From: Leptospira wolbachii serovar Codice str. CDC
Lineage (GTDB): Bacteria > Spirochaetota > Leptospiria > Leptospirales > Leptospiraceae
Length of the DNA: 64,000 nucleotides
Reading direction: 5' to 3'
Assembly (NCBI RefSeq): GCF_000332515.2
Contig: NZ_AOGZ02000014.1
Coordinates: forward strand, 2,248,001 to 2,312,000
The notes beneath the pieces were generated by a model. That model did no database searches, had not been told where the DNA came from, and worked only from the letters and a program-made list of their open reading frames with translations. Below are positions 16,083 to 27,229 of the stretch, one piece after another. The translations under genes and the position numbers were made by a program. Position 1 is the first letter of the stretch, and the number at the start of each line of letters is the position of its first letter.

Positions 16083-17099
16083 TTATTGATATTTTACTGA
16101 ATCGGAACCAGCTGACATAAAAGCAAGTTTGGTCCCAACAGAGGCAAAGGCAGATATGGTTTCCGAAAAACCGGTTGCGGTGATCATAAATGTTTCGTTC
16201 GAGCCAACAGACTGATTCATTTCAGGAAAATAAACAGATCCAGAAACTGTATAAAATATACCAAAGGTCACAGGATCACCTAGCGGTGAGAAGGTGAAAT
16301 TTTGCGCTTGGTTGAATTCCCAAGATTCCAATCGAAATTTATCATTCGAAGTAAAAAGGTATCTGGGGAATGGATGGTAGGTGATGAGTTGTTTGTTTTT
16401 CTTTTCTGAACCATCGGATTTTTGAAAATTAAGAACTGCCAGGGCTTTTTCTAAATGGAGTTCTCTTGGATTTCCATCATCCCCCAATCGACCATAATCA
16501 TACACTCTGTAGGTGGAATCAGAAGATTGTTGAACTTCTAATAATAAAACTCCTCCACCTATGGCGTGGATTGTACCGGGGTTCAATAAAAATACATCCC
16601 CAGACTTTACTTTCCATTTCCGAAGAATGGTTTCTCCGAGATTTTGTTTTACGAGAGTTTCATATTCTCCCCGGTTTGTATTGTTATCAAATCCAACTAC
16701 TAGGTCTGCATCGGGGTCTGCGTACAATACGTACCAACATTCTTTTTTACCATTGGATTTAGGATCGTATTTGAGTGCGTATTCATCATCGGGGTGGACT
16801 TGGACAGAAAGTTTTTCTTTGGCATCAATAACCTTGACTAGTAAAGGTAATCCTGATGGAACAAAAGGTTTACCTAACACTTCGTTTGGAGATTTTCGTA
16901 TAAGTTCTGTCAAGGGAATGTTGCGAAACTCGGGATTGTTGATAGGGGAAATATCGGTTCCGTAAACAGAAACTTCCCAAGATTCTCCTATGGATCCTTC
17001 TGGAATTTTACGACCAAGAGCTGTTTCGAATTTTCGTCCTCCCCAGATTTTTTCCTTATATATGGGGGTTAAAAATAAAACTTTGGGAATCTTTTCCAT
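16083..17099 (-). CDS. manA: mannose-6-phosphate isomerase, class I
   Basis: 338 residues, similar in size to the short bacterial class I enzymes. The zinc ligands are visible in QVHPDD and KKECWYVL and in GTIHAIGGGVLLLEVQQSSD, which also leads into the family sequence TYRVYDYGR. It interconverts fructose-6-phosphate and mannose-6-phosphate, feeding mannose into lipopolysaccharide and other glycans. It follows the J-domain gene by 11 bp on the same strand. Confidence 0.93.
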   Translation of the reverse strand: MEKIPKVLFLTPIYKEKIWGGRKFETALGRKIPEGSIGESWEVSVYGTDISPINNPEFRNIPLTELIRKSPNEVLGKPFVPSGLPLLVKVIDAKEKLSVQVHPDDEYALKYDPKSNGKKECWYVLYADPDADLVVGFDNNTNRGEYETLVKQNLGETILRKWKVKSGDVFLLNPGTIHAIGGGVLLLEVQQSSDSTYRVYDYGRLGDDGNPRELHLEKALAVLNFQKSDGSEKKNKQLITYHPFPRYLFTSNDKFRLESWEFNQAQNFTFSPLGDPVTFGIFYTVSGSVYFPEMNQSVGSNETFMITATGFSETISAFASVGTKLAFMSAGSDSVKYQ

Positions 17100-17110
17100 C
17101 GATTTCCTTT

Positions 17111-17821
17111 TTAGACAGCACTCTTCACTCGTAAAGGGATATTTTTATGAACTAAGAGTTTCACTCGTAGGTATTTTTTCTTAAAATGAGTAAAGGAATC
17201 GGGTCTGAATTTGGAAAGATCAATTTCAAAAACCTTTCCATGGATGAGTGCAGATCTAGGGAATTCTACTTTCAGGTTTCTGTAACCTTTGTAGCTTCCG
17301 CGGCCGCTACAAGCAGGGCAGTGGGGATCCCCACCCATACAATCTCCACAAACAATTCTTACAGTAAGGGGAATGACTGCAATCACCGGTCGCATAATCT
17401 CTGATTCTTTTATATCAATGATCAAATCATAATCAATTCCTGTAACTTTTCGCCTGTCTTTATTCCGGAATCCTTTTCTCATTAACCCGCGTTTGGCGAG
17501 CTCTAAAATTCCAGTAGTGAACCGAACCCGAGATACAGGTAGGACCACGGGGTGTTCTTCTAGTTTACGTTTTAAAAATTCACGAGCATAATTTTTTTTG
17601 AATTCTTCATCGTAAGCCTTTCGACCTTCCCCTGTTAGAGTTTGGTAGGCGAAGTAAATGATTTGGAATTTGGAATAAGAGCCTGTGACTGGAATGTCTG
17701 GATGGAATTGTTTTACGAGATGACGGAAAGAGGATTTAATCTCTTCCGTCGTGGCTCCAAAGGGAATCTCTAGGACTTCGTAAAGGTTGGTAGGCTGTGG
17801 TGGTGGTATGGAGTGACTCAT
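17111..17821 (-). CDS. DnaJ-like J-domain protein with a single CxxC pair
   Basis: 236 residues. Residues 11-70 form a J domain, but the HPD motif is intact only as FHPDIPV, followed by FQIIYFAYQTLT. The central part has CGDC...CPACSGRGSYKG, which is half of a DnaJ zinc-binding cluster. The C-terminal part is a DnaJ-C-like beta domain. It probably stimulates an Hsp70 ATPase on specialised clients. It lacks the Gly/Phe region and full four-repeat zinc finger of true DnaJ, so it is not the housekeeping DnaJ. Confidence 0.85.
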   Translation of the reverse strand: MSHSIPPPQPTNLYEVLEIPFGATTEEIKSSFRHLVKQFHPDIPVTGSYSKFQIIYFAYQTLTGEGRKAYDEEFKKNYAREFLKRKLEEHPVVLPVSRVRFTTGILELAKRGLMRKGFRNKDRRKVTGIDYDLIIDIKESEIMRPVIAVIPLTVRIVCGDCMGGDPHCPACSGRGSYKGYRNLKVEFPRSALIHGKVFEIDLSKFRPDSFTHFKKKYLRVKLLVHKNIPLRVKSAV

Positions 17822-17837
17822 TCCACCCTCGTAATCA

Positions 17838-18557
17838 TTATGGTTCTTGGAAATCCCCGCTGACAGAAACTTCCATTACCGATTCAGAAACCATTCGAGT
17901 TTCTAAACTTCCTTTTGCTTGGATGTATCTGTCAATGGTTCTTGCTACTTCGCGTAGTCTGTCACGGTAAGCTGTTGCTAAACGCAATCGTTCCCAAGGG
18001 CTTTGGATTTTTTCTAACTCAAAACTTAACGTGTTATCATCTGCATTAGTAACTGTACGAACAGAGAGAGTTAGTCCCTTCACTCCACCAGAAGAATTGT
18101 TTTTTAATTCACGGTAAGTAGTCACGGGGTCTTTACCTTTTTCTGTGAGTGATTTTCTGGACCAAAAGGATAATTCATCTAAAGAGAATCCACCACCTTC
18201 GGCTCCACCGCCACCTTTCAATTTCATGACAAAACGGCTGTGTAGGACATAACGTGGTTCAAATGGCAGGTGGATTTCCCTTGCATTGGTCACTTGGCCA
18301 TAACGACTATCTTTAATTTTCTTTTCGAAACTTAGGAACTTTACCTTCTCATTGATGACGGCATGGTAATCATCTACTTCTTTACCAATTCTTTCGATCT
18401 TCTGTTGTTGTTTCGCGTTATAAGGGATGATGGCGATGCTTCCATCCGGATTTAACTTTTTAGAATCTGCTTGGCTAACAGGTTCATTTTTTTCGTCAGC
18501 GGCAAAAAGGCCAACGGTGAGTAGAAAGGATAAAATTAGGACAAACGAGATGCGCAT
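17838..18557 (-). CDS. exported protein of unknown function
   Basis: 239 residues with a signal peptide (cleavage probably after LFAADE near residue 20). The rest is hydrophilic with a Gly-rich loop (KGGGGAEGGG) at about residue 115 and a C-terminal helical segment rich in Arg and Glu. I recognise no family. It lies 16 bp upstream of the J-domain gene on the same strand, so it may be part of the same transcript with manA, but the order suggests no shared function. Confidence 0.75.
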   Translation of the reverse strand: MRISFVLILSFLLTVGLFAADEKNEPVSQADSKKLNPDGSIAIIPYNAKQQQKIERIGKEVDDYHAVINEKVKFLSFEKKIKDSRYGQVTNAREIHLPFEPRYVLHSRFVMKLKGGGGAEGGGFSLDELSFWSRKSLTEKGKDPVTTYRELKNNSSGGVKGLTLSVRTVTNADDNTLSFELEKIQSPWERLRLATAYRDRLREVARTIDRYIQAKGSLETRMVSESVMEVSVSGDFQEP

Positions 18558-18675
18558 ACGAACTCCCAGGTAGTAGACTCTATATCTATTTTCGACTTTT
18601 GAAATGAAATCATTAATTTGTTAAAAATAAGGTTGATAAAAAACGCAAAAACCCGACTCTAGCGGTAGGTCTCCC

Positions 18676-19020
18676 ATGGAAATAAATCTAAAAAAAAATG
18701 CCGATGCCTATGTGATCAGCATTTCTGGAAGTTTGGACATTTACACTTCCCTGGATTTTAAAAACTTCCTGGAAACCAATGTTCCTACTCAACCCACTGA
18801 CAATCTACATGTTATCATCAATTTAGAGAAACTCAACTATATTGATTCTTCTGGGATTGGAATGCTCATCAAACAACTGAATTATGTCCAAGAATTGAAG
18901 GGAAAGTTCTCCATTGCGAATATGAAACCAGCCATCGAGAAGGTTTTCAAAGTGGCAGGCCTTACTAGCTATTTCCAAACCATTGGCGAAGACGAATACC
19001 GCGAAAAATACGCAGTATAA
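18676..19020 (+). CDS. STAS-domain anti-sigma factor antagonist
   Basis: 114 residues consisting of one STAS domain. The conserved phosphoacceptor region is YIDSSGIGML near residue 56, with the typical loop that follows (KVAGLTSYF). Such proteins bind an anti-sigma kinase when unphosphorylated and release the sigma factor. A SpoIIE-type phosphatase encoded at 40-41.5 kb could be a partner, but that is only a possibility. It is monocistronic and convergent with the next gene (stop to stop with no gap). Confidence 0.92.
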   Translation: MEINLKKNADAYVISISGSLDIYTSLDFKNFLETNVPTQPTDNLHVIINLEKLNYIDSSGIGMLIKQLNYVQELKGKFSIANMKPAIEKVFKVAGLTSYFQTIGEDEYREKYAV

Positions 19021-19590
19021 TCAATCTTTCGCATCCAACCGATTTTCTAAAACAAAAGCATCCCAAACTCCCCAAAAACGACCAAGTGAGTTATGGCTTG
19101 GCACTAGATCGACATAAATCTTCCCATCTGGATATTCGGAAGGCTCTAAGGGAATTTCGACTGGATTGGCAAAACTTTGGTTTTTGTCCGTATAAACAGA
19201 AAGTTTGGGCCTTCCATTCACGAGAATGTTCAGTTTCCTCGGTTTGAATTTGGAACCCTTAAGAGGGCGGTAACGAGTTAGGTCTAGGTAGAGATAGACT
19301 GTCGATTTGGAGACAATGGGTTTTTCCAAAAGGAACTGGAGCCCTGTTTCTGGAACCATTCTACAGATATAATCCTGAAGTCCGAGGTGCGCAGTGTCTG
19401 GTTCTAATTCATAGGATTGGTAGATGGCCCATGTTTTTAACTCCGGGAAGGTAGAAATATCTTCTGGGAGTAGACCTTCTTCTAATCCAAATTCTTGTTT
19501 CGGGATTTTAGAGTCTGATGCAGACACCGAAGCAAAGGATGATAAAAAGATTGCCGTAAGGAGAAGGATTCGTAGTTTCAATGGAAGCAC
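19021..19590 (-). CDS. exported protein of unknown function
   Basis: 189 residues with a signal peptide (hydrophobic core 7-20, cleavage near VSAS). The mature part is beta-rich with repeated Leu/Tyr/Pro strands such as YLYLDLTRYRPL and YVDLVPSHNSLGRFWG, compatible with a jelly-roll or Ig-like fold. I do not recognise the family. The stop abuts the STAS gene's stop. It is divergent from ribF. Confidence 0.75.
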   Translation of the reverse strand: MLPLKLRILLLTAIFLSSFASVSASDSKIPKQEFGLEEGLLPEDISTFPELKTWAIYQSYELEPDTAHLGLQDYICRMVPETGLQFLLEKPIVSKSTVYLYLDLTRYRPLKGSKFKPRKLNILVNGRPKLSVYTDKNQSFANPVEIPLEPSEYPDGKIYVDLVPSHNSLGRFWGVWDAFVLENRLDAKD

Positions 19591-19626
19591 CTAGTACAAG
19601 TATCGGATTACGAGACAAGTCCCCCT

Positions 19627-20559
19627 TTGAAAATTATTCGCTCTTTAGAATCGATCCAAAACGAGTTTCAAACTGGCTCTTCCTTGACACTCGGCAACTT
19701 TGATGGAATCCATGTAGGCCACCAGACCCTACTTTTGCGAACTGTGGAAAAAGCTAAGGAGTTAGGTCTCCCTTCCGTCGTTGTGACATACTACCCAAAC
19801 CCTTCTGTGGTTCTTGGTAAAAAACCTAATTTCAAATACTTATCTTCTGAAAGAGAAAAAGAAGAACTCATCCGTGGGTTTGGAATCGACTACTTAGTTG
19901 TATTAGATTTTACATTAGAACTTTCTAAAATGTCAGCAGAAAACTTTTTAGAAAAAATTATGATCCAAACTTTGAATGCCAAACATATTGTGATTGGTTA
20001 TAATCATTTTTTTGGAGCAGAGCGACGCGGTGATTTTAATCTTCTAAATACAAATAAACCTAAATATGGTTATGCGGTAGAGTTGAAAGAAGCGGTTTTA
20101 AAAAAAGAAAGTAAAATCTCTTCCTCTCTGATCCGTGGGTTTTTGGAAAAAGGAGAAATGGAAGAGGCCAAAATTCTTTTAGGTAGGAATTATCATATAA
20201 CAGGTATTGTTTTTGAAGGAGCCAAAAGAGGTAGAACCATTGGATTTCCTACGGCAAACATCAAAGTTCCAGAGGATAAACTTTTGCCGGCTATTGGTGT
20301 TTACGCCTGTTTTGCGAAGTTTGGTGGCAAAGATCATAAGGGAATGGTGAACATCGGGCACAATCCCACTTTTGATGGTCTGGGACTTCATGTCGAAGTG
20401 AATGTTTTTGACTTTGATGGAGATTTATACGGTAAAGAAGTTGAATTGGAAATTGTTCACAAAATTCGTGATGAAAAAAAATTCAGCGGTTTGAATGAAC
20501 TGAAAGAGCAACTAACAAAAGATAAAGAGGAGAGTGTTCGTATTTTAAATTTTAACTAA
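19627..20559 (+). CDS. ribF: bifunctional riboflavin kinase / FAD synthetase
   Basis: 310 residues, TTG start. The N-terminal FMN adenylyltransferase half has the nucleotide motif TLGNFDGIHVGHQ at about residue 20. The C-terminal flavokinase half has GRTIGFPTANI and NIGHNPTFDG. The enzyme makes FMN and then FAD from riboflavin. It ends 15 bp inside the end of the convergent coiled-coil gene, so the two mRNAs overlap in antisense. Confidence 0.94.
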   Translation: MKIIRSLESIQNEFQTGSSLTLGNFDGIHVGHQTLLLRTVEKAKELGLPSVVVTYYPNPSVVLGKKPNFKYLSSEREKEELIRGFGIDYLVVLDFTLELSKMSAENFLEKIMIQTLNAKHIVIGYNHFFGAERRGDFNLLNTNKPKYGYAVELKEAVLKKESKISSSLIRGFLEKGEMEEAKILLGRNYHITGIVFEGAKRGRTIGFPTANIKVPEDKLLPAIGVYACFAKFGGKDHKGMVNIGHNPTFDGLGLHVEVNVFDFDGDLYGKEVELEIVHKIRDEKKFSGLNELKEQLTKDKEESVRILNFN

Positions 20560-21312
20560 ATGGTATAACTTTCCTTTCCGTTTGATTTTTCCTAATATTT
20601 GTCCATTTGTAGAATCTTTTTCTAATAATCCTTCCAACGATGTTTTTGATACAGCCCAATCTTCTTTCAGTTCATCAAAATAAAAACCATTGTCTTTTTT
20701 TGAAGAGTCTTTCATAAGAAGTACATTTTTTTCTTTTTTTTCACCTTCTTCCATCAAAACAAATCCAGGTCCTGGAAACAAAGGTACTAACTTGTCCTTG
20801 AGCCGTAATTGTTTTTTGAAGGCAGGAATATTTCTAAGAATGCGGTAACTTTTTTTAGGAATTAAGAAATGTACACCTTCTAACACATAACAAATAAAAA
20901 CCAATTTTCCATTTAGCTTTTGCAATGAGGATGATGAGTTTTCCTTTTTTTCCGTGAGGCGATTGGCAATGCGAGTGATTCGATTTTTTAAAGCAGAATC
21001 TAAGAATTCTATTTTATCTTCTGATTTAATTTTTTCTAAGATATGAAATAGATTATCGAACTCTTTTTGTTTGTATTCATTTTTAATTTGGAACTTATGA
21101 ATTTCTGTATTTAGGCGTTTGCTTCTTTGCAAAAAGTAGGGTGATTCGTTTGTTTCAGAAATACGAATCAATTGTTCCGAAAGTTGGACCATGTTTGTGA
21201 TACAATTTTTCGAATCTCTTTCCAGTTCTTCCAGACGAATCAATTCATTTTCTAATTTGATTTTGGTCTGAAAGAACTCTTCTGCCCCCAATTCTTTTTT
21301 GGTCGGTTTCAT
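20545..21312 (-). CDS. coiled-coil protein of unknown function at the end of the rod-shape operon
   Basis: 255 residues, very Lys/Glu-rich, with predicted coiled coil over residues about 15-110 (IRLEELERDSK, KQKEFDNLFHILEK). The C-terminal half is beta-rich, with repeated KGKLYHLVK-like strands. There is no signal peptide, so it is cytoplasmic. It follows rodA by 8 bp, which suggests a role near the elongation machinery or simple co-transcription. I do not recognise the family. Confidence 0.75.
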   Translation of the reverse strand: MKPTKKELGAEEFFQTKIKLENELIRLEELERDSKNCITNMVQLSEQLIRISETNESPYFLQRSKRLNTEIHKFQIKNEYKQKEFDNLFHILEKIKSEDKIEFLDSALKNRITRIANRLTEKKENSSSSLQKLNGKLVFICYVLEGVHFLIPKKSYRILRNIPAFKKQLRLKDKLVPLFPGPGFVLMEEGEKKEKNVLLMKDSSKKDNGFYFDELKEDWAVSKTSLEGLLEKDSTNGQILGKIKRKGKLYHLVKI

Positions 21313-21320
21313 GGCGATTT

Positions 21321-22835
21321 TTAGTTTGCAAACTTACGTTTTTTAATCGAAAGGATAATTCCAACGGCAGTCATTGCCATTACCAAATGGGATCCACCAT
21401 AACTCATAAATGTAAGCGGAACACCTGTTACTGGGAGAAGCCCAATCACAATACCGACATTGATGGCAATATGAAAAAAAATCATCGCAACAATTCCTGC
21501 GGCAAGTAAGGACCCGAATCTATCTTTACTTTCGAAACTAATTTGTAGCCCTCGTAAAGGTATCGACATTAGAAAGAATAGTAGTAATACACTTCCAAAA
21601 AAACCTGTTTGTTCTGCCCAGGAAGCAAAGATAAAATCTGTTCCCGATTCGGGAACATGTGGGATTCTTCCTTCGGTCATCTCTCCATGAAAGAGTCCCT
21701 TTCCAAAAACCTTTCCTGAACCAACCGCTGGTTTGGAAGCTCTTAGTTGGTAACCCGCCCCTTGTTTGAATTGGTCAGGGTTTAGAAAAGCTGTGAGCCG
21801 TATAACTTGGTTTTCTCGGAAAGGAATGGATTTGTGAACAGCAATGGCAGAGAGAATGGAGAGCCCTAAAATTCCGATCGTAATGTAATAGTTTCTAAGA
21901 TGTTTGGAACCACGCGCAATACGGATAAAAATCATCACCAAACTAATGAGAGCAAGTGTCCCACCGAGACCAAACATAAATGGCTCGTTGGATAGAATTT
22001 TAAAACCCAAACTTGCATATTCGTCTTTTACGATATCAGCAGCTTCCCGGATCATCTGTAGATTTTTCGGGTTTTCGATTCCTGGTAAGGTCAAACCAGA
22101 TACTTTTTTCCCGTCTAAAATGAGCCAAATTTTACCTTGGAGTTGGTTTACAATCGATACCAGTTCTACTTTGTTATCTTTGCGAAGTAAATCAACAAGT
22201 GGTTGAATCAGCGTTAGTTGAGAATAAGCAAGATACATCGGTACCATGAGGGATATTCCACCAAAGGTAAGTAGAGATCCAATATGTAAAATATCTGCCC
22301 CACCTAAATACAACATAGTGAATAACATTGGTAAAAAGGATACTGCTGTTCCAAAATCTGGTTGTAAAATAATGAAAAGCATAGGCACCAAGCAGATGAT
22401 AAACGGTACAACTAGTACCGTTATTTTGTGCATTTCTTTTTCTTTTAAAACCAAATACTGGCCAAGTAAAATCACTGTGGCCAATTTGGAGAACTCTGAG
22501 GCTTGGAGAGTGATGGGTCCCAGTTTTAACCAAGAACGAGCCCCACGTCCAGAAGGAAGGTATCCAATACCTGGAATGAGTGTGAGTACAAGTAATACAA
22601 TGGAAAAGATGTAAATGAAAAGAGCATAGGAACCTATCAACTGATAGTTGATCCTAGACATAAACCACATGGCAGCAAGACCAACGAATACAAAGGTGAA
22701 TTGTTTGTACCAACGACCCAGTCCGTCGGCGGTGTTGGCTTCTTGGGTGTATAAAGTAAGAACTCCAGCCATTGCCACGAGGACTACGGAGAAAATGAGA
22801 AAAAAATCGAGTTTTTCTGTATTGCGATCAGCCAT
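21321..22835 (-). CDS. rodA: rod-shape SEDS glycosyltransferase RodA
   Basis: 504 residues, FtsW/RodA/SpoVE family, with about ten membrane segments and the SEDS signatures [11 protein letters not shown] and [11 protein letters not shown]. It polymerises lipid II glycan strands during cell elongation. It is longer than Escherichia coli RodA because of an insertion of about 100 residues around residues 200-280 ([16 protein letters not shown]) between membrane segments. Its ATG overlaps the stop of mrdA by a base, which fits a tight operon with its partner PBP2. Confidence 0.93.
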   Translation of the reverse strand: MADRNTEKLDFFLIFSVVLVAMAGVLTLYTQEANTADGLGRWYKQFTFVFVGLAAMWFMSRINYQLIGSYALFIYIFSIVLLVLTLIPGIGYLPSGRGARSWLKLGPITLQASEFSKLATVILLGQYLVLKEKEMHKITVLVVPFIICLVPMLFIILQPDFGTAVSFLPMLFTMLYLGGADILHIGSLLTFGGISLMVPMYLAYSQLTLIQPLVDLLRKDNKVELVSIVNQLQGKIWLILDGKKVSGLTLPGIENPKNLQMIREAADIVKDEYASLGFKILSNEPFMFGLGGTLALISLVMIFIRIARGSKHLRNYYITIGILGLSILSAIAVHKSIPFRENQVIRLTAFLNPDQFKQGAGYQLRASKPAVGSGKVFGKGLFHGEMTEGRIPHVPESGTDFIFASWAEQTGFFGSVLLLFFLMSIPLRGLQISFESKDRFGSLLAAGIVAMIFFHIAINVGIVIGLLPVTGVPLTFMSYGGSHLVMAMTAVGIILSIKKRKFAN

Positions 22836-24772
22836 TAAAATGCCTCTTGTTCTACTGGTGCTTCTTCTAACATGGTTTTGGCACGAGACCTATCCGTTCT
22901 TGGGAATGATCCTGGTGGGAAAGCAGCTTTAAATACTTCTCTGGCGGCAGGAGCAGCAGAAGCAGCACCACCCACTCCATATTCTACGAAGGCAGCAACT
23001 AATATCTGTTTTTCGGGAGGAGCGTTCACAGGCGCATATCCAATAAACCAAGCATGGTTTGAGGAGGAAGCTCCCCTACGTCTAGTTTGTGCCGTTCCCG
23101 TTTTACCAGCAATTTCTGGAAGTGTCGGTGAGTTGAGAACACCGGATGCTGTTCCTGAGTATCCCACTAAATACAAACCTTCTTTGAGTGCTTCCACTGT
23201 GGAACGTTTGAGAGGAATGTCCCTTAAAATTGTTGGTTCCGTTTTCTGGATGAGTGAGTTGTCGAGAGGACTTCTGATTTCTGAAACTACATAAGGTTTA
23301 TAAATTTTTCCATTATTAACAACGGCCATATAAAACAGTGCCATCTCAATAGGAGTGGTTGAAATAAAACCTTGTCCAATGGAAAGGTTCACTGTGTCCC
23401 CATCAAACCATTTGTTGCCGTAAGTTCTTTTTTTCCAATCGGAACTGGGAATAAAACCTGTGGCTTCCCCAGGTAAATCGATTCCTGTTTTTTTATCTAA
23501 ACCAAATAATCTACAATAGGCGAGAATTGGTTCGGCACCTAACTTATATCCTAATTGGTAAAAATATACGGAGTTGGATTTTTCCAAAGCTTGAGCCAGG
23601 TTGAGGTCTCCGTGATTTTTTTTGTCCCAGTTATAAAACACTTGGTCCGGCACACCTTTGAATGTTGACTTTAATGTAAAACTTGCGGGGCAAGAAAATG
23701 TTTGTTTGGGATCAAAATTAATTTTGTGTTCACTCTCCATTGCGGCAAGGCCCACGAGAGTTTTGAAAGTGGAAGCAGGTGGAAACCTGGATTGGATTGC
23801 TAAATTTAAGAAACCACCGTTGTTGGTAACACGCGTAAAGTGGTTGGATCGATCCAATTTGTTTTTTCCTGAGAGGATATTGGGATCATAAGAAGGATTG
23901 GATGCCATCGCCAAAACTTCACCTGTGGTTGCTTTGATGGCAAGGACAGTTCCCCTAACACCTTTTAGGGCGCGATAAGCAGCAATTTGCATATCACGGT
24001 CAATAGTTAAAACTAAGTTGTTTCCGGGAACCGAATGTTCGATGACACGTTCTTCTTCGATATTTCCTTCAGTGTTTCTTTTTTGGATACGAAACCCGTC
24101 TTGACCACGAAGAGTTGTGTCATAGAGAGATTCAATTCCACCCTTACCGATCAGTTGGTAGGTTTTGATTTCTTTTTCTTGTAAATCGCTCGTTGTTGGT
24201 TTTCCCACATAACCGGTCACATGCGAAAGTGCAGGCCCCATGTGATACACACGTGCTGGTGAAGAAACCAAATAGACATATTTATTGATATTATCAAGTA
24301 CAAGAATTCGTTCTTGTTGTTCGCGAGAGATTCCTTCTAAAAGAACGAAAGGTTCTCTAGAACGAATTTTTTTAATCATTCGAGAATCTTGGAGTTCTTT
24401 TTCGTAATAAACGATGGGGATCGAGAGGGCTTCACAGAACTTGTAAATAAAATCCTTCACCTTTCTTGGATCATTCTTAAGCAAACTCGTATTTAGGATG
24501 ACATCTAAAGATGCAGAGTTGGATACAAGAGGTTGGCTTGTTTCTGGAGTAAGGAAGTTACGATCGAATATATTGCCGCGATCAGCTGGGATGGACTCAC
24601 TTCTGCGAACAAAACGTTCGGCCTTTAGAGAGTTCTCACTACCTTGTACAATTTGTAGATTAAACAATTGAAGGATATAGGCTGTTAATGTAAAAACAAC
24701 CATACCTGTAAAAAAATATAATCGTTTACGAAAACTTGTTTCTAAGCGAAACTCAGATGCCGACTGGCTCAT
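22835..24772 (-). CDS. mrdA: penicillin-binding protein 2 (elongation transpeptidase)
   Basis: 645 residues. One N-terminal membrane helix (about 17-38) is followed by a PBP dimerisation domain ([17 protein letters not shown]) and a transpeptidase domain. The catalytic Ser334 is in STFK, with SNS and KTGTAQ as the second and third active-site motifs. It cross-links peptidoglycan with RodA. The last residues ([10 protein letters not shown]) are a short acidic tail. Confidence 0.94.
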   Translation of the reverse strand: MSQSASEFRLETSFRKRLYFFTGMVVFTLTAYILQLFNLQIVQGSENSLKAERFVRRSESIPADRGNIFDRNFLTPETSQPLVSNSASLDVILNTSLLKNDPRKVKDFIYKFCEALSIPIVYYEKELQDSRMIKKIRSREPFVLLEGISREQQERILVLDNINKYVYLVSSPARVYHMGPALSHVTGYVGKPTTSDLQEKEIKTYQLIGKGGIESLYDTTLRGQDGFRIQKRNTEGNIEEERVIEHSVPGNNLVLTIDRDMQIAAYRALKGVRGTVLAIKATTGEVLAMASNPSYDPNILSGKNKLDRSNHFTRVTNNGGFLNLAIQSRFPPASTFKTLVGLAAMESEHKINFDPKQTFSCPASFTLKSTFKGVPDQVFYNWDKKNHGDLNLAQALEKSNSVYFYQLGYKLGAEPILAYCRLFGLDKKTGIDLPGEATGFIPSSDWKKRTYGNKWFDGDTVNLSIGQGFISTTPIEMALFYMAVVNNGKIYKPYVVSEIRSPLDNSLIQKTEPTILRDIPLKRSTVEALKEGLYLVGYSGTASGVLNSPTLPEIAGKTGTAQTRRRGASSSNHAWFIGYAPVNAPPEKQILVAAFVEYGVGGAASAAPAAREVFKAAFPPGSFPRTDRSRAKTMLEEAPVEQEAF

Positions 24773-25284
24773 TGCCTCACCTCATCTGCATCTAAACGGA
24801 AGGCCCACGAGAATAGAAAAAACAAGGCAGGGCCAATGAATGCATTGTACAAAGATACATACAAAAAGGAATAACTATGATTGGAGTGAAAGAACATCAA
24901 AAATAAAAGATAGGTGATGAATCTTGAAACCAATGTAAATCCAAGGATATAGATAGTAATGGAAATGTAATTTTCTGTATAGGAAGATCGCATCACCTTT
25001 CCTACAATGTATCCTATGATGGCATAAGAAAAGGAATGGAGTCCTATCTTATAATAAACAATGTTGTCTCCGCCGATTTCGCCACCGAGTGCTGTATCGG
25101 TGAGTAGGCCTCCAAAAAATCCCAACCAAAGTCCATACAGTGGGCCTTTTCTAAGTGCAAAAAAGACAACAAAGATAACCATAAAGTCGGGTCTGACTGC
25201 ATTTCCTAATTCAAATAGGTTAGATCCATTGAGGAAGTGAGAGAGTAACAGCCCTATGATGATAAAGAGTTTATCTAAAATCAT
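24769..25284 (-). CDS. mreD: rod shape-determining protein MreD
   Basis: 171 residues with five to six hydrophobic segments, the usual MreD size. Its typical features include the N-terminal helix with [21 protein letters not shown] and the FGGLLTD motif. MreD links MreC to RodA and PBP2 in the elongation complex. It overlaps mreC and mrdA by 4 bp each, confirming the operon. Confidence 0.88.
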   Translation of the reverse strand: MILDKLFIIIGLLLSHFLNGSNLFELGNAVRPDFMVIFVVFFALRKGPLYGLWLGFFGGLLTDTALGGEIGGDNIVYYKIGLHSFSYAIIGYIVGKVMRSSYTENYISITIYILGFTLVSRFITYLLFLMFFHSNHSYSFLYVSLYNAFIGPALFFLFSWAFRLDADEVRQ

Positions 25285-26456
25285 TGTGATGTCTCCTTGG
25301 GAGTTTCTGGAACTGAAGGAGTAGAGGGAACTGTCGGCGAGGAATCAGGTGTATTTGTATTCACAGATGGTTTTGTATACTGAGGAGTTCCGAAAGTAGA
25401 TGGGAAACCACCTTGTTTTTTATCCTTCTCTTTTTTGTTATAATCTTTTTCCTTTGGAAAATCAATTTCTCCAAAATAAGGGCCATCAATTTGAATCGTT
25501 TTTTCTGCAGGCCACTCTTCGCGCCACTTTTCAGGAAGTTTCTTTACAACAATTACATGTAAAAGTTTATCAAACTCAACAAACGGCCGTAATATGGCAG
25601 TTTTAAAAGATCCATTTCTTGGACCTTCTTCAATAATGGTTCCTACAGGAATTCCTGAAGGGAAAACTCCTGATCCACCGGAACTAAACACTGCTTTTCC
25701 AATTTTACTGAATCCTTCTGTAAACATTGTATTGGCTGATGTTTGTGGAAGATTGGGACCCATTGGAAAATTTCCTATGGCTTTTGGATCGATTACAATC
25801 CCGGCATCAATGTAATCTAACAGAACATCTGTTCCGCGGCCACTGTTTCCATTGAGTGAGGCCCAAAGGTTGGTTCCCGGAATGGACACTCCCATAGAAA
25901 AGTTAGAATTGATGATGGGTTGGATGACAGCAGATCCTTTGGAAACGGCGATGATCTTACCCACCAGGGCTTCCGTAAATTTTCCCTTTTCGTCCAAGGC
26001 CCGAGCGACCACTGGCATATAGGGTTTAATTCCCACTTCGGAACCTTTGTTGATGATGATGGTGCGGTAGATGGCGTTCAATCGAACACTCAAAACTTCA
26101 GCGCGAACCGAAGGATAATCGATATGGAGAGGGAAGTTCAACTCTTGTCTGAGGATAGCGTTCTCGGCTTTTAGTCTTTCGACATCTTTGGATAGTTGGC
26201 GGTATTCTTCCATAACATTCAAACAAGAGTCGCGCTCTTCTCGGACACGTTCGAAAGACTCCAGTTTGTTATAGCTACTTTTGATTAAGGATCCAAAGGA
26301 ATCAAAGGACCCAGAAAAAAAGTCGCCTACACCCTGAAAGCTGGCAATCCCTCTCACCATGAAGTTGCCGTTCCAAATTAGGGAAGTAAAGGAAAACAGG
26401 AATACGAAGAGTAGGGAAAACAATTCGTCATTTTGATTGATGCGATTCCACTTCAT
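25281..26456 (-). CDS. mreC: rod shape-determining protein MreC
   Basis: 391 residues: one membrane anchor, a coiled coil (about 65-105, [14 protein letters not shown]), then the MreC beta domain with the recognisable [19 protein letters not shown] and [15 protein letters not shown] strands. The C-terminal 50 residues are a disordered Pro/Thr/Ser-rich tail ([15 protein letters not shown]), longer than in most homologs. It is a periplasmic scaffold of the elongasome. No mreB is in the window, so the usual mreB-mreC adjacency is not visible here. Confidence 0.92.
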   Translation of the reverse strand: MKWNRINQNDELFSLLFVFLFSFTSLIWNGNFMVRGIASFQGVGDFFSGSFDSFGSLIKSSYNKLESFERVREERDSCLNVMEEYRQLSKDVERLKAENAILRQELNFPLHIDYPSVRAEVLSVRLNAIYRTIIINKGSEVGIKPYMPVVARALDEKGKFTEALVGKIIAVSKGSAVIQPIINSNFSMGVSIPGTNLWASLNGNSGRGTDVLLDYIDAGIVIDPKAIGNFPMGPNLPQTSANTMFTEGFSKIGKAVFSSGGSGVFPSGIPVGTIIEEGPRNGSFKTAILRPFVEFDKLLHVIVVKKLPEKWREEWPAEKTIQIDGPYFGEIDFPKEKDYNKKEKDKKQGGFPSTFGTPQYTKPSVNTNTPDSSPTVPSTPSVPETPKETSQ

Positions 26457-26522
26457 GGACTTATGTCACATTAATTTTATTGGAAATAATATTTCAAGCG
26501 CGAATCCAATTTGGTCAATTTT

Positions 26523-27158
26523 TCAATCTTTGGGGTTCGTAAGCTCGGGAAGGAAATAAAATGAGGAGGGGGAGGCCATTCTCACCCCACCTCGAATGGT
26601 TTGTGGTCCCTTCGGATTGCGAAAGACAGTGACCCGAACGCTGTCCACGGAAGGGAAACTGGCTTTATCAAGTCCCAACTTCAATCGAACTTCCCCGGCC
26701 CCAGGATCTACCACTTGAGCGAAATAGGTTTTGGGTCCCATTTGCACGATGGCAAATTCTCGAAGGTGGAAAAGAGGTCTTGGGTCGCCTGCAGTTCCTA
26801 AAAATTTCGAGATGAGCGAAAGGAAGGCCGGAAAGTCTGTCCTGTCCAGAGAAGACACATAAGTGAGCAGGTGTTGGCGGAGGTATTCTTTGGCATGGTT
26901 GTGAGCAAGGACTACACGATGGCGCCTGTCCAGTTGGCGGTAAAACGACTGTAAAAGTTTGCGTTCCTCCTGGTTACAACCGGCACGGAATGCCAAACGA
27001 TCCAAACGTTTGCTATGCAATCGGACAAGTTCTATCCTTTGGGTGATGTAGGCGGAGATGCGAAACGAAAGATAAAAGAAAAGGAGAAGTAAGATTAGTT
27101 TTAAAAGTACGAACTCTTGGTTACCCTGCCAAATCCAAACTGGTCTTTCTGGAAACAT
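26523..27158 (-). CDS. membrane-anchored protein of unknown function
   Basis: 211 residues. One hydrophobic segment (about residues 16-34) is followed by a basic helical region with many Arg/His (YRQLDRRHRVVLAHNHAK) and a C-terminal beta domain (VRVTVFRNPKGPQTIRG). The layout recalls spirochaetal PilZ-type or flagellar accessory proteins, but I see no c-di-GMP-binding RxxxR motif, so I leave it unassigned. It lies 66 bp upstream of mreC on the same strand. Confidence 0.72.
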   Translation of the reverse strand: MFPERPVWIWQGNQEFVLLKLILLLLFFYLSFRISAYITQRIELVRLHSKRLDRLAFRAGCNQEERKLLQSFYRQLDRRHRVVLAHNHAKEYLRQHLLTYVSSLDRTDFPAFLSLISKFLGTAGDPRPLFHLREFAIVQMGPKTYFAQVVDPGAGEVRLKLGLDKASFPSVDSVRVTVFRNPKGPQTIRGGVRMASPSSFYFLPELTNPKD

Positions 27159-27229
27159 TGGTTGTTAGACGTATGGATTTCCCGTTTTGTGCTTTAGTTA
27201 GGATTGGGGATGAGGTAACTTGGAGTTAG